Positions 1 to 9,622 of a DNA stretch of 64,000 nucleotides are shown in pieces. The stretch covers positions 3,657 to 67,656 of the forward strand of contig CAVWDE010000030.1 in assembly GCA_963753685.1 (NCBI GenBank), in the 5' to 3' direction. Each line of letters begins with the position of its first letter. Positions within the stretch are counted from its first letter, which is position 1. The notes under the pieces are model-generated. The model was not told the origin of the DNA and did no database searches. It saw only the letters and a program-made list of their open reading frames with translations. This stretch comes from DATAOG01 sp963753685 (lineage in GTDB: Bacteria > Pseudomonadota > Alphaproteobacteria > Geminicoccales > Geminicoccaceae). The translations under genes and the position numbers were made by a program.

Positions 1-2074
1 CCATCCGGCCCAAAGCGTCGTCCCGGGCGATCCGACCGCGCGCCGCCTGGGCCGCGATCACGCGCTCGAGCAAGGCCAGCTGCTCGGCCGGATCGGCCGG
101 CGGATCGGCCTTGGCGATGGTGCGCAGCGTCGCCCGCGCCCGGCGGTAGTCGCCCTTGAACCAGCGCCACCACCGGGTGCCATAGGCGGCGAGATCGTCG
201 CGCGCCGCGGCCAGGTCGACCGACCAGGCCGCGTCGGTGACCATGCGCCGGAGCTCATAGCGCGCCGCGGCAAAGGTCTCGCCCGCCTCGACCAGGGCCT
301 CGAGCGCCTCGCCCGGGCCCTCCCAGACCGCCGCGCGCAACGCCTCGCCATCGGCGTCGGCCGGCAGCTCGGCCAGGCTGCAGCAGGCCTCGATCAGATC
401 GCCGAGCTGGGCGAGCGTCGGCGGGGCGAGGCGCAGGCCCAGCCACTCCTTGAGCTTGGTTGCCGCCTTGAGCAACAGCGCCAGCTGCTCGCGCAGCGCA
501 GCGCCGGCCGCGCCGATCGCGTGGTGATCGCCGGGCAGAACCGCCGGCAGGCCGACGCCGCGCCAGGGGTGCGCGGCCGGTGTCCCAAGACCCGCGACCC
601 GCCTGGCCAACGCCTGCACCTGATCGCGGCGCTCGCGCAGCTCGGCGTGGCTCCAATGCGTGGCGCCGGGCAGGGTGAGCGCGGCCGGCGGGCGCCCCTG
701 GCCATGCAACGCGGCCAGCCGGCCGATCGCCTGGAAGGGGGTGACCCCCGCGCCGCCGACCGGCCGATGCAGGACGGCGACATAGCGGTTCAACCGGTCG
801 CGCGCCGCCACCAGCTCCTCGAACAGGTGGGCCGGGTCGTCCCGGAGCGGAGCGCCGAGGTTGAGGGTCCGCTCCAGCTCCTCGAGCAAGCTCTTCTTGT
901 TGGCGCGCCGGCTGTGCAGCTCCTGGCAGAGCTCGCCGAGCCCGATCTGGTCGAGCCGGCGCTTGACCACCTCGAGCGCCGCCATCTTCTCGGCGACGAA
1001 CAGCACGCTCTTGCCGGCGTGCACGGCGGCCGCGATCAGATTGGCGATGGTCTGCGACTTGCCGGTCCCGGGCGGGCCCTGGATGACCAGGTCCTGGCCG
1101 GCGCGCACCGCCTCGATCGCCTGCGTCTGCGAGGCGTCGGCATCGAGCACATGGAGCACCTCGCGCGGTGAGAGGCGCTGGTCGAGCGACGGGTCAGCGG
1201 CCGGATCGTCGGCGGGATCTGCGGCCGGCGCCCGGAAGCCGTCGGTCAGCAGCGCGCGCAGCAGCGGCCGGGTCGCGAGCGGAGTCTGGGCGGGCCAGGT
1301 CGCCGGATCGAGATCACGGTACATCAGAAGCTTGGTGAACGAGAACAGGCCGAGCACGATGTCGTCGGCGTGCACCCGAAAATGCTTCTCGACGGCCACG
1401 GCCTCGCCGACCTGTCGGAAATAGGCGGCCGGATCGAGCCGCTCTTCCGGATCGATCGCGGGCAGGGTCAGGGAAAATTCCTGGCGCAGCTTCTCGGCCA
1501 GCGACAGGTTGGTCGCGATCTCCTCCTCGGCGAACCAGAGGCGAAAGCGCTCGAGCGCGCTCGCCCGCTCCAAGCGTACGGGCACCAGGATCAGAGGCGC
1601 GTAACGCGGCGGCTCGGCGGCCGGCGGCTCGCGCCATTCGAGGAAGCCGAGGGCCAGGTAGAGGACGCTGATGCCCCGCTCCTCGTAGTGGGTGCGGGCG
1701 TCGTAGTAGAGCCGGAGCAGGCGCGCCTGGAGGCGCTCGGCGCCGAGCCCCGTCTGCAGCCAAAGGTCCCGGTGTTGCGGCAAGGGCCCGTCGGCGGCCG
1801 CGACCGCGGCGGGCGGCGCCATCGCCTCGAACAGATCGTCGCTCGGCGGGTCGCCCTCGGAACCGGGGTCCGGACCCGGGTCCGGGCGGGCGCGAAAGCC
1901 CAGGCCCTTGCCGTCCTCGACCAGGAGCCGGAACAGGCTCTCGCTGCGGTCGCCGAGGACCTCGAGCGTGCTCGCGCGTGCCGCGTGGCGCGGCGTGTTG
2001 AGCAGCCGGTTGCGCCCCGAAAGATCGAGGAGCTCCTTGCGCGCCTGCTCCAGTATGCGGTCGACGTCGCTCAT
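1..2074 (-). CDS. DUF4011-type SF1 helicase/ATPase, N-terminal 691 codons (3' end beyond the window)
   Basis: The reading frame starts at ATG 2074 and stays open to the left edge, so the C-terminus is missing. Residues about 5-30 carry LLDLSGRNRLLNT, the signature of the DUF4011 domain that precedes the helicase core in this large family. A Walker A motif (GPPGTGKS, residues about 333-340) follows, within the typical SF1 context QGPPGTGKSQTIANLI. The next ~350 residues are helical and rich in Ala, Leu and Glu, as expected for an insertion within domain 1A. Family members are usually well over 1,000 residues and often end in a nuclease domain such as Vsr or REase, which would lie outside the window. 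Some are components of anti-phage systems. The class is clear; the role is inferred. Confidence 0.8.
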   Translation of the reverse strand, partial: MSDVDRILEQARKELLDLSGRNRLLNTPRHAARASTLEVLGDRSESLFRLLVEDGKGLGFRARPDPGPDPGSEGDPPSDDLFEAMAPPAAVAAADGPLPQHRDLWLQTGLGAERLQARLLRLYYDARTHYEERGISVLYLALGFLEWREPPAAEPPRYAPLILVPVRLERASALERFRLWFAEEEIATNLSLAEKLRQEFSLTLPAIDPEERLDPAAYFRQVGEAVAVEKHFRVHADDIVLGLFSFTKLLMYRDLDPATWPAQTPLATRPLLRALLTDGFRAPAADPADDPAADPSLDQRLSPREVLHVLDADASQTQAIEAVRAGQDLVIQGPPGTGKSQTIANLIAAAVHAGKSVLFVAEKMAALEVVKRRLDQIGLGELCQELHSRRANKKSLLEELERTLNLGAPLRDDPAHLFEELVAARDRLNRYVAVLHRPVGGAGVTPFQAIGRLAALHGQGRPPAALTLPGATHWSHAELRERRDQVQALARRVAGLGTPAAHPWRGVGLPAVLPGDHHAIGAAGAALREQLALLLKAATKLKEWLGLRLAPPTLAQLGDLIEACCSLAELPADADGEALRAAVWEGPGEALEALVEAGETFAAARYELRRMVTDAAWSVDLAAARDDLAAYGTRWWRWFKGDYRRARATLRTIAKADPPADPAEQLALLERVIAAQAARGRIARDDALGRM

Positions 2075-2247
2075 CGCATCCGCGCGCTGCTGGTCCAGGT
2101 CAACCTAGAACCCCGGGGTTCGTGGTCAACCCCTGGCCTAATGTCATCGGCAGGCTATACAGCAATGGTCGATAAAGCACAACAATGGTCGAGAAACCAT
2201 CCACAACTCTTTGATTTCGAGCCACGATCGCCCGGCGGAGCGCCTGC

Positions 2248-2613
2248 TCAGCGGAGATTCGCGATCTCGATCAGATTGCCGTCCGGATCGCGCACATAGA
2301 TCGACATCATCGGACCCTGCGCGCCGATGCGCTCGACCGGACCTTCGATCATCGGACAACCAAACCTCTCGAGCCGGCGCGCCACCTCATCCAGCGCACG
2401 TTCGGTCAGAAAGCAGAGATCAGCCGACCCCGGCGTCGGCTTGTCCGCTTTCGGCTCGAACTCGTGACCCAGGACGTGCAGGTTGATCTTCTGGGCGCCG
2501 AAATGGAGCGCTTTTCTAGCTGCGCCGCCGTCGCCGAACGCCCGCAGCTCCATCCCGAGCCCCTCGACATAGAACCGCACCGTCGCGTCCAGATCCCGCA
2601 CGGTCAGCACCAA
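2248..2613 (-). CDS. VOC superfamily (glyoxalase-like) protein, 5' end shifted by one base
   Basis: A 121-residue open frame with the beta-alpha-beta-beta-beta pattern of vicinal-oxygen-chelate proteins. It opens with VLTVRDLDATVRFYVEGLGM and closes with YVRDPDGNLIEIA, the usual end of the second module. The substrate cannot be told. The frame can only start at TTG 2613. One base out of frame, immediately upstream, lies ATG followed by codons for ITGLDH, which is how relatives normally begin (MITGLDHLVLTV). This points to loss of one base around 2612-2616, either a real lesion or a sequence error. The fold is confident; the N-terminus is not. Confidence 0.75.
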   Translation of the reverse strand: MVLTVRDLDATVRFYVEGLGMELRAFGDGGAARKALHFGAQKINLHVLGHEFEPKADKPTPGSADLCFLTERALDEVARRLERFGCPMIEGPVERIGAQGPMMSIYVRDPDGNLIEIANLR

Positions 2614-2673
2614 TGGTCGAGGCCGGTGATCATCGTCCGTTCCGATCGCCAGACGAGAGCGGGTTCCGCATGC

Positions 2674-3756
<1,083 letters not shown>

Positions 3757-3773
3757 GGTCGCGCGCGCTCGCC

Positions 3774-4370
3774 TCAGAGCTCCTGGACGCGCTGCATCAG
3801 TTGGACGCTGTTGACCTGGACGTGGGCAGGCTCGCGCAGCACGAACAGGACCGCGCGGGCGATGTCGTCCGGCGACAGCGGCTCGTCGATGCCGGGCGCC
3901 TCCTTGGGATGGCGCTCCATGTGGCGGTGCACGTCGGTCAGCACAAGCCCCGGCTGGGTGTTGGTTCGGCGGACGTTGGTCCGGGCGAGCTGGGGGCGGA
4001 GCGCATGGCTCAGTCCCTCGAGCGCGTGCTTGGTGCCGGCGTAGGCCCCGGCATGGGCCCGGACGGTCGTGCCGAGGATGCTTGAGATCGTGATCAAGTG
4101 GCCGTTATCCTTGGCCTTGAAGTGGCGGAGCAGGGTATAGGCGAAGCGGAATGGGCCTCGACGTTGACCCGGACCATGGCTGCCATCTGCGATCGCGGTG
4201 CCCAGATGCTCCGAAAGAGCCGCCAGCGGCGACACGCGCCGGCCGTTCAGAACCAGGCGCTTGCCCGCGCCGGCGAGCGGGCGATGCCGGGGCCGATGCC
4301 GCTGCCCGCTCCGGTGATGATCGCAACCTGCCCCACCAAGCTGATCGCTGCTGCCCTCTCGCCAAGTCAT
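3774..4370 (-). pseudogene. Decayed short-chain dehydrogenase/reductase gene
   Basis: The last ~110 codons read as a normal SDR: strand NGHLITISSILG, then the catalytic YxxxK as Y-A-G-T-K, then the C-terminal NTQPGLVLTD segment. The N-terminal nucleotide-binding motif (VAIITGAGSGIG) is present around 4290-4340 but in a different frame. The frame changes again before KRLVLNGRR and before FAYTLLRHF. About 60-80 residues that should carry the NAG motif are missing between AALSEHLG and VRVNVEA. Several frameshifts plus an internal deletion make this a pseudogene, unlike the single-base shifts elsewhere in the window. It lies 17 bp from prfA. Confidence 0.8.
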
Positions 4371-4820
4371 TACTGTCGCCCGGCAGATCTACCATCATCG
4401 TGGGTTTCAGAACTCACTCTTCACCGCGGGAGAGCAACGCCTTGGCCTACTTCCGCAGATCAGTCCGATCGGGCTCCCTGGCACAGCATCGCGACGACTG
4501 ACGCCGACCTCGCGGGCACCCGCGGCGGTTTCCGGCTTGAGATCCGCGACTACGACCATGCCGGATCGCCAGTCTCGATCTTGCCGCCGGAGCCGGTCGG
4601 GCGCGCCGCCTCGCAGCCGCTGAGGTCGAGGCACTGGTCGGCAGCAGGGCGGTGCCTGGCGGGCCGGTCCGCGCTCACCCCTGCTACGCCTGCTCGCCCG
4701 CATCGCGGGCGCCGAGCGCGGCGTCCATCCGTTCCGTTCTCCGCGCTGCGACGATTCTCGGCGACCCCAGCGCCAGCGGCCTCCCGCATCTGACCGCCCC
4801 GGGGAGTGGCGGGGCCACCT
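4371..4820. other. Intergenic remnant region between the SDR pseudogene and the adenylate cyclase gene
   Basis: No intact gene is supported in these 450 bp. On the minus strand, around 4407-4560, one frame reads MVVVADLKPETAAGAREVG. That resembles the second strand of an SDR Rossmann fold (VVVADL followed by an ETA helix) and could be a further scrap of decayed SDR-like sequence. The other long frames are compositional. I see no terminator with a T-run and no clear promoter. Confidence 0.35.
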
Positions 4821-6272
4821 CTACCTCATCACCCCATTACCGCGGCTGCTGATCCTCACCACCGTCATCGGACGCTCGATGCCGCGGAACTCGGCTGTGC
4901 GCTGCTCGACCGGGAAGGGTTCGAGAAGGGTATGGACGCCCGGGAAATGCCAGACTTCCTCGGTGATCCAGATCTCGTCGGCATCGGCCATTTCCTGCAC
5001 ACGCGACGCGATGTTGACCGTCTGCCCGAAGTAGTCGAGCTCGTCGTTCAGCGTGACCGCGATGGCCGCGCCATGATGGATGCCGATCTTGAGCGCCACG
5101 GGCCTCTCGGGCTGGGCCTGGTTGAAGCGTTCGATCGCGCCCCGCATCTCGAGCGCCGCGCCGACCGCCTGGGCCGCATCCCGATAGGCGGCCATGACGG
5201 CATCGCCGATGGTTTTGACGATCGCCCCGCCATGGCGCACGGTCGTCTCGCGCAGCAGGTCGAAATGCTGCTGGACCAGCTGGAAGGCATTCAGATCGCC
5301 GATCCGCTGATAGAGCGCGGTCGATCCTCGGATGTCCGTGAACAGGATCGCGATGTCCCGGATCGCGAGACCCTGGGCGCCACCCACCACCTCGGACCGG
5401 AACAGACTCCTGAACGTCTGGCTCGTAAGCAGATGCTTACCCGTAAGATAGGGGTCGAAGCGCAACAGCTGATCCTCTTCGTCCGCCGAACCCTGGAGAA
5501 TCGCGAGCACCCCGCGGGTCGACGTCGGGTTCTCGACCTCGAGTGCTATCGGCCCGGGAGCCAGCGCGGCCCGCTCCGGCTGGTAGCCGGTGCCGAGATA
5601 GGTCAGGTGCAGCCGTTGCGGCCCGGTGGCGGGTTCGGTCCCGACCGCCAGCACGAAGCCGGCCTCGGTATCGGTGCTCACTCCCGACAGCGCGCCGGGT
5701 GCGGCCTCGAGCGCGAACCGCGTGGTCGTGCCGGGGTCAAGAAACGCCACTCCGCGCAGCGCCGACCGGACCGAATCGACGTAGGACACGCCATCCGGCC
5801 TGCGCCCCTCGCGGACCCCCTTGAACCCGAACATGTAGTCGAACGGGTCGAGCGTCTCCGGACGATGATAGCGGATCGCGCAGATCTGGGGTGAGACGGT
5901 GAAGTAGATCGCGATGAAGTCATCCATCGCTGCCTCGTATTCGTTGTGACACTCCGGGCAGCGGAAGCGGCGCAGGACCGCGCGCAGGCGGGCAAAGCTC
6001 TCCACCGCGCAGGCGCACCTCGGGCAGACCAGCAGCCAGTCCATCTCGAACAGCCCAAGCGCGCTGGCATGCAGGAAGAGATCGACGGTCTCGCCTCCGT
6101 CGAGTCCCCGCTGGCTCGCGAACGCGAACGGGTTGACGCGAAAGAGCGCAGCATCGTCATCCGCCCGGATCAGCGCCTCCAGGCGCGACACGATGCGTGG
6201 GCTCCAGGGCCGCGCCGCCTCCAGCTTGGCGAGGCGCTCATCGAGCATCCGCTCGTCGACCAGTGTCGCCAT
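4821..6272 (-). CDS. Class III adenylate cyclase with N-terminal zinc-ribbon regulatory region
   Basis: Predicted soluble 483-residue cyclase converting ATP to cyclic AMP. The catalytic domain spans about residues 300-483. Both metal-binding aspartates are visible (FTDIRGST, D313; KTIGDAVM, D357), as are the adenine-specifying Lys (ALKIGIHHG, K395) and Asp (LDYFGQTVN, D413), and the transition-state Asn/Arg (NIASRV, N420 and R424). The complete set argues for an active adenylate cyclase. Residues 83-108 carry CPRC and CPEC pairs, a zinc-ribbon-like element, and the intervening ~200 residues resemble the DUF5939-type sensory region. ATG 6272 is preferred over the longer frame because AGGAGAGGGAG lies about 8 nt upstream. 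Confidence 0.9.
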   Translation of the reverse strand: MATLVDERMLDERLAKLEAARPWSPRIVSRLEALIRADDDAALFRVNPFAFASQRGLDGGETVDLFLHASALGLFEMDWLLVCPRCACAVESFARLRAVLRRFRCPECHNEYEAAMDDFIAIYFTVSPQICAIRYHRPETLDPFDYMFGFKGVREGRRPDGVSYVDSVRSALRGVAFLDPGTTTRFALEAAPGALSGVSTDTEAGFVLAVGTEPATGPQRLHLTYLGTGYQPERAALAPGPIALEVENPTSTRGVLAILQGSADEEDQLLRFDPYLTGKHLLTSQTFRSLFRSEVVGGAQGLAIRDIAILFTDIRGSTALYQRIGDLNAFQLVQQHFDLLRETTVRHGGAIVKTIGDAVMAAYRDAAQAVGAALEMRGAIERFNQAQPERPVALKIGIHHGAAIAVTLNDELDYFGQTVNIASRVQEMADADEIWITEEVWHFPGVHTLLEPFPVEQRTAEFRGIERPMTVVRISSRGNGVMR

Positions 6273-6484
6273 CGGCCTGCTCCCTCTCCTGCTCGACGAC
6301 CTGGCTGGATCATCGAGGCTACGATCGACGGCCGGCTGGTCCAGGCGGACAAGGGCGCTGGCAGTCGGACGCCGGGGCCAGCATAGCTCCAGGCTGAATG
6401 CGGGGCGACCTTGCAAAGGATCGCTCTCGTCGAACGACGCAATGCTCGCGGGCGGGCGTTACCGATTCGGTAGCCCTTCCGTCG

Positions 6485-7360
6485 CTAGCGTTGTGGTCCT
6501 GATCCATGCGATCGTGGGAATCCGTGCCCCGAGAGGCTGGGGTCGGGTGAGCCGAGGGCGCGGGCGGGCGGAGCAAGGTCGGGGCCTCGCGGGCCGAGGT
6601 CGGGGGCGCAGACCGTGTGACCGGACGCAAGGCGTTCGACCGCGACCTTGATGCCGTAGACGGCCTCGAGGCGGGCGGGCGTCAGGATCGCGGCCGGCGG
6701 CCCCTCGGCGAGCAGGGTGCCATCGTGCAGCAGGGCGACCCGGTTGGCGCAGGCGAAGGCGTGATCGGGAGCATGGGTCGAGAGCACGATGCCGTAGCCC
6801 TCGGCGGCGAGCGCCCGGACTTGGCGGAGCACCAGCGCCTGGTTGCCGAAGTCCAGGCTCGCGGTCGGTTCGTCCATGACGATCAGGGGCGCCGCCTGGG
6901 TGAGCGCCCGGGCGATCAGGGCGAGCTGGCGCTGGCCGCCGCTGATCCGGGTGTAATCGGCCTCGGCGAGCGCCGCGATGCCCAGCATTTGGAGAGCGTC
7001 GAGCGCCGCCGCGTGGTCGGCGGCGCCGGGGCGGGCGAACGGGCCGAGATGCGCGGTCCGGCCCATCAGCACCATGTCCTGCACGCTGTAGGGGAAATGC
7101 GCAGCATGCGCCTGCGGCACATAGGCGATCCGGCGCGCAATCTCGGCGCGGGCGAGGCTCGCAAGCGGACGGCCGTCGAGGGTCACGCGGCCGCCCTGGG
7201 CCGGCAACAGACCGAGCAGGGTCTTGAAGAGCGTGGTTTTGCCGGCGCCGTTGGGCCCGAGCAGGCAGACCACCTCGCCGGCCCCGACCCCGAGATCGAC
7301 CCCGCGCCCGACCGGCTTGCCCGGATAGCCGAAGGCCAGGTCCAGCGCCTCGAGCCTCAT
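6485..7360 (-). CDS. ABC importer ATP-binding protein, FecE/BtuD type (iron-chelate, cobalamin or oxyanion)
   Basis: A 291-residue ABC ATPase with Walker A GPNGAGKT (35-42), Q-loop VPQAHAAHFP, signature ISGGQRQ (139-145), Walker B LIVMDEP (about 159-165) and an H-loop in LSTHAPDHA. This is the energising subunit of the importer encoded by the next two upstream genes. The closing sequence after about residue 245 is Pro/Gly-rich and unlike the family. Its last dozen codons (HGFPRSHGSGPQR) are encoded by one arm of a dispersed repeat found at 9.65 and 61.38 kb, so the C-terminus appears to have been extended into repeat DNA. Confidence 0.9.
   Translation of the reverse strand: MRLEALDLAFGYPGKPVGRGVDLGVGAGEVVCLLGPNGAGKTTLFKTLLGLLPAQGGRVTLDGRPLASLARAEIARRIAYVPQAHAAHFPYSVQDMVLMGRTAHLGPFARPGAADHAAALDALQMLGIAALAEADYTRISGGQRQLALIARALTQAAPLIVMDEPTASLDFGNQALVLRQVRALAAEGYGIVLSTHAPDHAFACANRVALLHDGTLLAEGPPAAILTPARLEAVYGIKVAVERLASGHTVCAPDLGPRGPDLAPPARALGSPDPSLSGHGFPRSHGSGPQR
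6501..6524. repeat. Half-copy (one arm) of the dispersed 23-bp inverted-repeat element
   Basis: The sequence GATCCATGCGATCGTGGGAA plus TCCG matches the left arm of the elements at 9655-9677 and 61382-61404 with few differences. The second arm is not present here. The copy lies inside the 3' end of the ABC ATPase frame. Confidence 0.7.
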
Positions 7361-7454
7361 GCCCGGTCATGCCGGCCGCGCACGTCTGAGACGGCGCCAG
7401 CCTGCCCCATCTCGTGCACTTTGAGCCTCATGCCCAGCCGTGCCGGCCGCGGGC
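7352..7454. repeat. Short direct repeat at the permease/ATPase gene junction
   Basis: Two copies of about 32 bp (7352-7383 and 7423-7454) share GAGCCTCATGCCC followed by GCCGGCCGCG, and lie 71 bp apart. The left copy contains the ATG of the ATPase gene and the right copy contains the TGA of the permease gene as an ATGA overlap. The arrangement looks like a tandem duplication that separated two genes which originally overlapped by ATGA. A 24-codon frame runs between the two ATGs. Confidence 0.6.
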
Positions 7455-8597
7455 GAGCAGCCAGAGGAAGACCGGGGCGCCGACGAACGCGGTCAGGATG
7501 CCGATCGGGGTCTCGATCGTGGCGATGTTGCGCGCCAGCGTGTCGACCAGCAGCAGATAGCCGGCGCCGAGGATCATCGCCGCCGGCAGCAGGCGATCGA
7601 AGTTCGGGCCGACCAGCATCCGCGCCATGTGCGGCATGATCAGGCCGACCCAGCCGATCACGCCCGAGATCGAGACCGCGCTCGCGGTAATGAGCGTCGC
7701 GGCCGCGATCACGACGATCCGAAGCCGTCCGGCATCGATGCCGAGCGCGCGCGCCTCCTCGTCGCCGAGCGAGAGCACGTTGATCCGCCAGCGCAGGAGC
7801 ACCAGCGGGGCGAGGCCGAGGAGGGCAACCGGCAGGGTGGCCGCGAGATCTTGCAGCTTGATGCTGGCGAGGCTGCCGAGCAGCCAGAAGGTGATCGCCG
7901 GCAGCTGGTCGTAGGGGTCGGCCAGGACCTTGAGGAGCGAGATGACCGAGCCCGCGAGCGCACCCACAACTACGCCTGCCAGCACCAGCACGAGCACCGG
8001 CTCGCGGCCGCGCACCGAGGCCGCGACCAGGAGCACGAGGCCGACCGTGGCAAGGCCGGTCAGGAACCCGAGCAGTTGAATCAGGGCGACCGGCAACGAC
8101 AAAAAAATGCCGAGCACCGCGCCCAGCCCGGCGCCGGCCGAGACGCCGAGGATGTCGGGCGAGACCAGTGGATTGCGGAACAGCCCTTGATAGCTCGTGC
8201 CGGCGGCGGCGAGCGCGGCACCGATCAGGATCGCCGCCCCGACCCGGGGCAGGCGAACGAAGAACAACACCGTGTCCAGGGTCGAGCCTTCGGCCGGCAC
8301 AGCGCCGGTCAGGCGCTCGCCGAGCGCCCGCAGCGCCTCGCCCGGGGTGATCGGGTAGGGTCCGACCAGCATGGCGCCGAGTGCCAGCACCAGGAGGCAG
8401 AGCCCGAGCAGCGGCGTGGTCAGCTGCCCGGACGCGAGGCGCAGGGCCTCAGCGAGTTCCGGCCCTTGGCGGACTCGAGGAGGCGGTCGAGCTCGGCTTC
8501 GGTGAGGTCGACATGGTAGAAGAGGCTGTAGAACTCCTTGGTGAGCGCGGGCAGATCTTGCCGGAAATGATCCGGATAGAACAGGCCGGCGAGCCAC
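7428..8597 (-). CDS. FecCD/BtuC-type ABC importer permease
   Basis: Membrane subunit of a metal-chelate-type importer. The family core starts near residue 55 with a first membrane helix (LLGLCLLVLALGAML). It then shows the family hallmarks RLPRVGAAILIGAALAAAG, YQGLFRNPLVSPDILGVSAG, GSVISLL and the cytoplasmic coupling region SLGDEEARALG. It ends with IETPIGILTAFVGAPVFLWL. About ten membrane helices are expected. The only in-frame start giving a full first helix is GTG 8597, which lies 178 bp inside the upstream binding-protein gene. The first ~45 residues (PARSARAHQGVLQPLLPCRPH) look unlike the family. Either the genes overlap deeply or a frameshift hides the real junction near 8470. Confidence 0.85.
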   Translation of the reverse strand: MARRPVLSGSFPARSARAHQGVLQPLLPCRPHRSRARPPPRVRQGPELAEALRLASGQLTTPLLGLCLLVLALGAMLVGPYPITPGEALRALGERLTGAVPAEGSTLDTVLFFVRLPRVGAAILIGAALAAAGTSYQGLFRNPLVSPDILGVSAGAGLGAVLGIFLSLPVALIQLLGFLTGLATVGLVLLVAASVRGREPVLVLVLAGVVVGALAGSVISLLKVLADPYDQLPAITFWLLGSLASIKLQDLAATLPVALLGLAPLVLLRWRINVLSLGDEEARALGIDAGRLRIVVIAAATLITASAVSISGVIGWVGLIMPHMARMLVGPNFDRLLPAAMILGAGYLLLVDTLARNIATIETPIGILTAFVGAPVFLWLLARGRHGWA

Positions 8598-9490
8598 CTC
8601 AGCCCGATGATCCGGTTCAGGGACGGCGGCCGGTCGATCCAGCCGAAGGGCGCGGTCGGGCTGAGGTAGACGCGGCCCAGCCGGACCGCATCGATGCCCT
8701 GCCAGTAGGAGTCCTGCCAGACGCTTTGGTAGAAGTTCCGGTCCCAGGTGATCACGGTATCCGGGTTCCAGACCACGACCTGCTCGATCGGCACCTGAAC
8801 GATGCCGTGGCGGGTCGCGGTCGGGTCCTTCGCGACGTTGATGGCGCCCGCGCGCTCGATGATCTCGGTATTGATCGAGCCCTCGAGGCCGGTCTCCAGG
8901 CCGCTGGGACCGCGGGCGAGGTAGACCCGCCGGCGCGCGCCCTCGGGGATCTGGGCAAGCGCCTGGTCGACCTCGGTGAAGGTCGTCTCGACGTAGCTCG
9001 CGAGCTGCTCGGCCCGGTCCTCGACCCCCAACACCTGGCCGAGCAGCCGTAGTGCTGCGGGCGTGTGCGCGAAGGTGCCGTCGATCAGCACGTACGGAAT
9101 CCGGGTCTGGGCCTGGACCCGGTCGGCGAGCGAGACAAAAGTGTCGCGCACCGAGCCGAAGTCCAGGATCAGGTCGGGCTTGACCTTGAGCACGACCTCG
9201 AGGTTGGCGGTATCGCCGCGGCCGGTCAGCATGCCGAGTTCGGGCAGGTCGCGGTAGGCGGGCGCGATATAGTCGCGCTCGTCCGGGCGGAGCGCCCGCG
9301 GCCAGCCGGTCAGACGATCGGGTGCCAGCACGTAGAGCAGCACGGAAGCAGGCGCGCCGGCCGCGAACACGCGCTCGATCCGGTCGGGCAGGTGTACCTT
9401 ACGGCCGGCAGAATCAGTGACCGTACGCTCGGCCCGGACCGGCGCCGCGGTGACCACGGCCAGCATCAGGAGGCCGAGGCAGGCGGCCAT
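8420..9490 (-). CDS. Periplasmic substrate-binding protein of the FecBCD-type importer
   Basis: Class III (TroA/BtuF-like) binding protein of about 356 residues. A signal peptide (MAACLGLLMLAVVTAAPVRA) is followed by RTVTDSAGRKVHLPDRIERV, the usual opening of iron-siderophore and cobalamin binding proteins. Helical-backbone elements such as LEVVLKVKPDLILDFG and VPIEQVVVWNPDTVI also fit. Mature protein would bind its ligand in the periplasm and dock on the permease. ATG 9490 fits the signal peptide; a GTG at 9526 is an alternative. The neighbouring tungstate importer raises the possibility that the ligand is molybdate or tungstate, as for H. influenzae MolA, rather than iron. Confidence 0.85.
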   Translation of the reverse strand: MAACLGLLMLAVVTAAPVRAERTVTDSAGRKVHLPDRIERVFAAGAPASVLLYVLAPDRLTGWPRALRPDERDYIAPAYRDLPELGMLTGRGDTANLEVVLKVKPDLILDFGSVRDTFVSLADRVQAQTRIPYVLIDGTFAHTPAALRLLGQVLGVEDRAEQLASYVETTFTEVDQALAQIPEGARRRVYLARGPSGLETGLEGSINTEIIERAGAINVAKDPTATRHGIVQVPIEQVVVWNPDTVITWDRNFYQSVWQDSYWQGIDAVRLGRVYLSPTAPFGWIDRPPSLNRIIGLRWLAGLFYPDHFRQDLPALTKEFYSLFYHVDLTEAELDRLLESAKGRNSLRPCASRPGS

Positions 9491-9622
9491 CGACCGGACC
9501 ACGGCGCTGCTTCTACCGATCACGAGCGCGTACCCGCATTGACGGCGCTTCTCCTGCCGACCACGAACCTTACCTCCTTTGCGGATACCGGGCCCGTCCC
9601 GGCGGACCCTCAACCTTTCGGC

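Noticed and set aside
521..2299. Long plus-strand open frames over the left 2.3 kb
   Set aside because: They are compositional shadows of the minus-strand DUF4011 helicase; Arg/Ala-rich with no domain resemblance.
7440..8519. A 359-codon plus-strand frame opposite the FecCD permease
   Set aside because: Asp/Arg/Gln-rich antisense shadow of a membrane protein gene; no start context or family.
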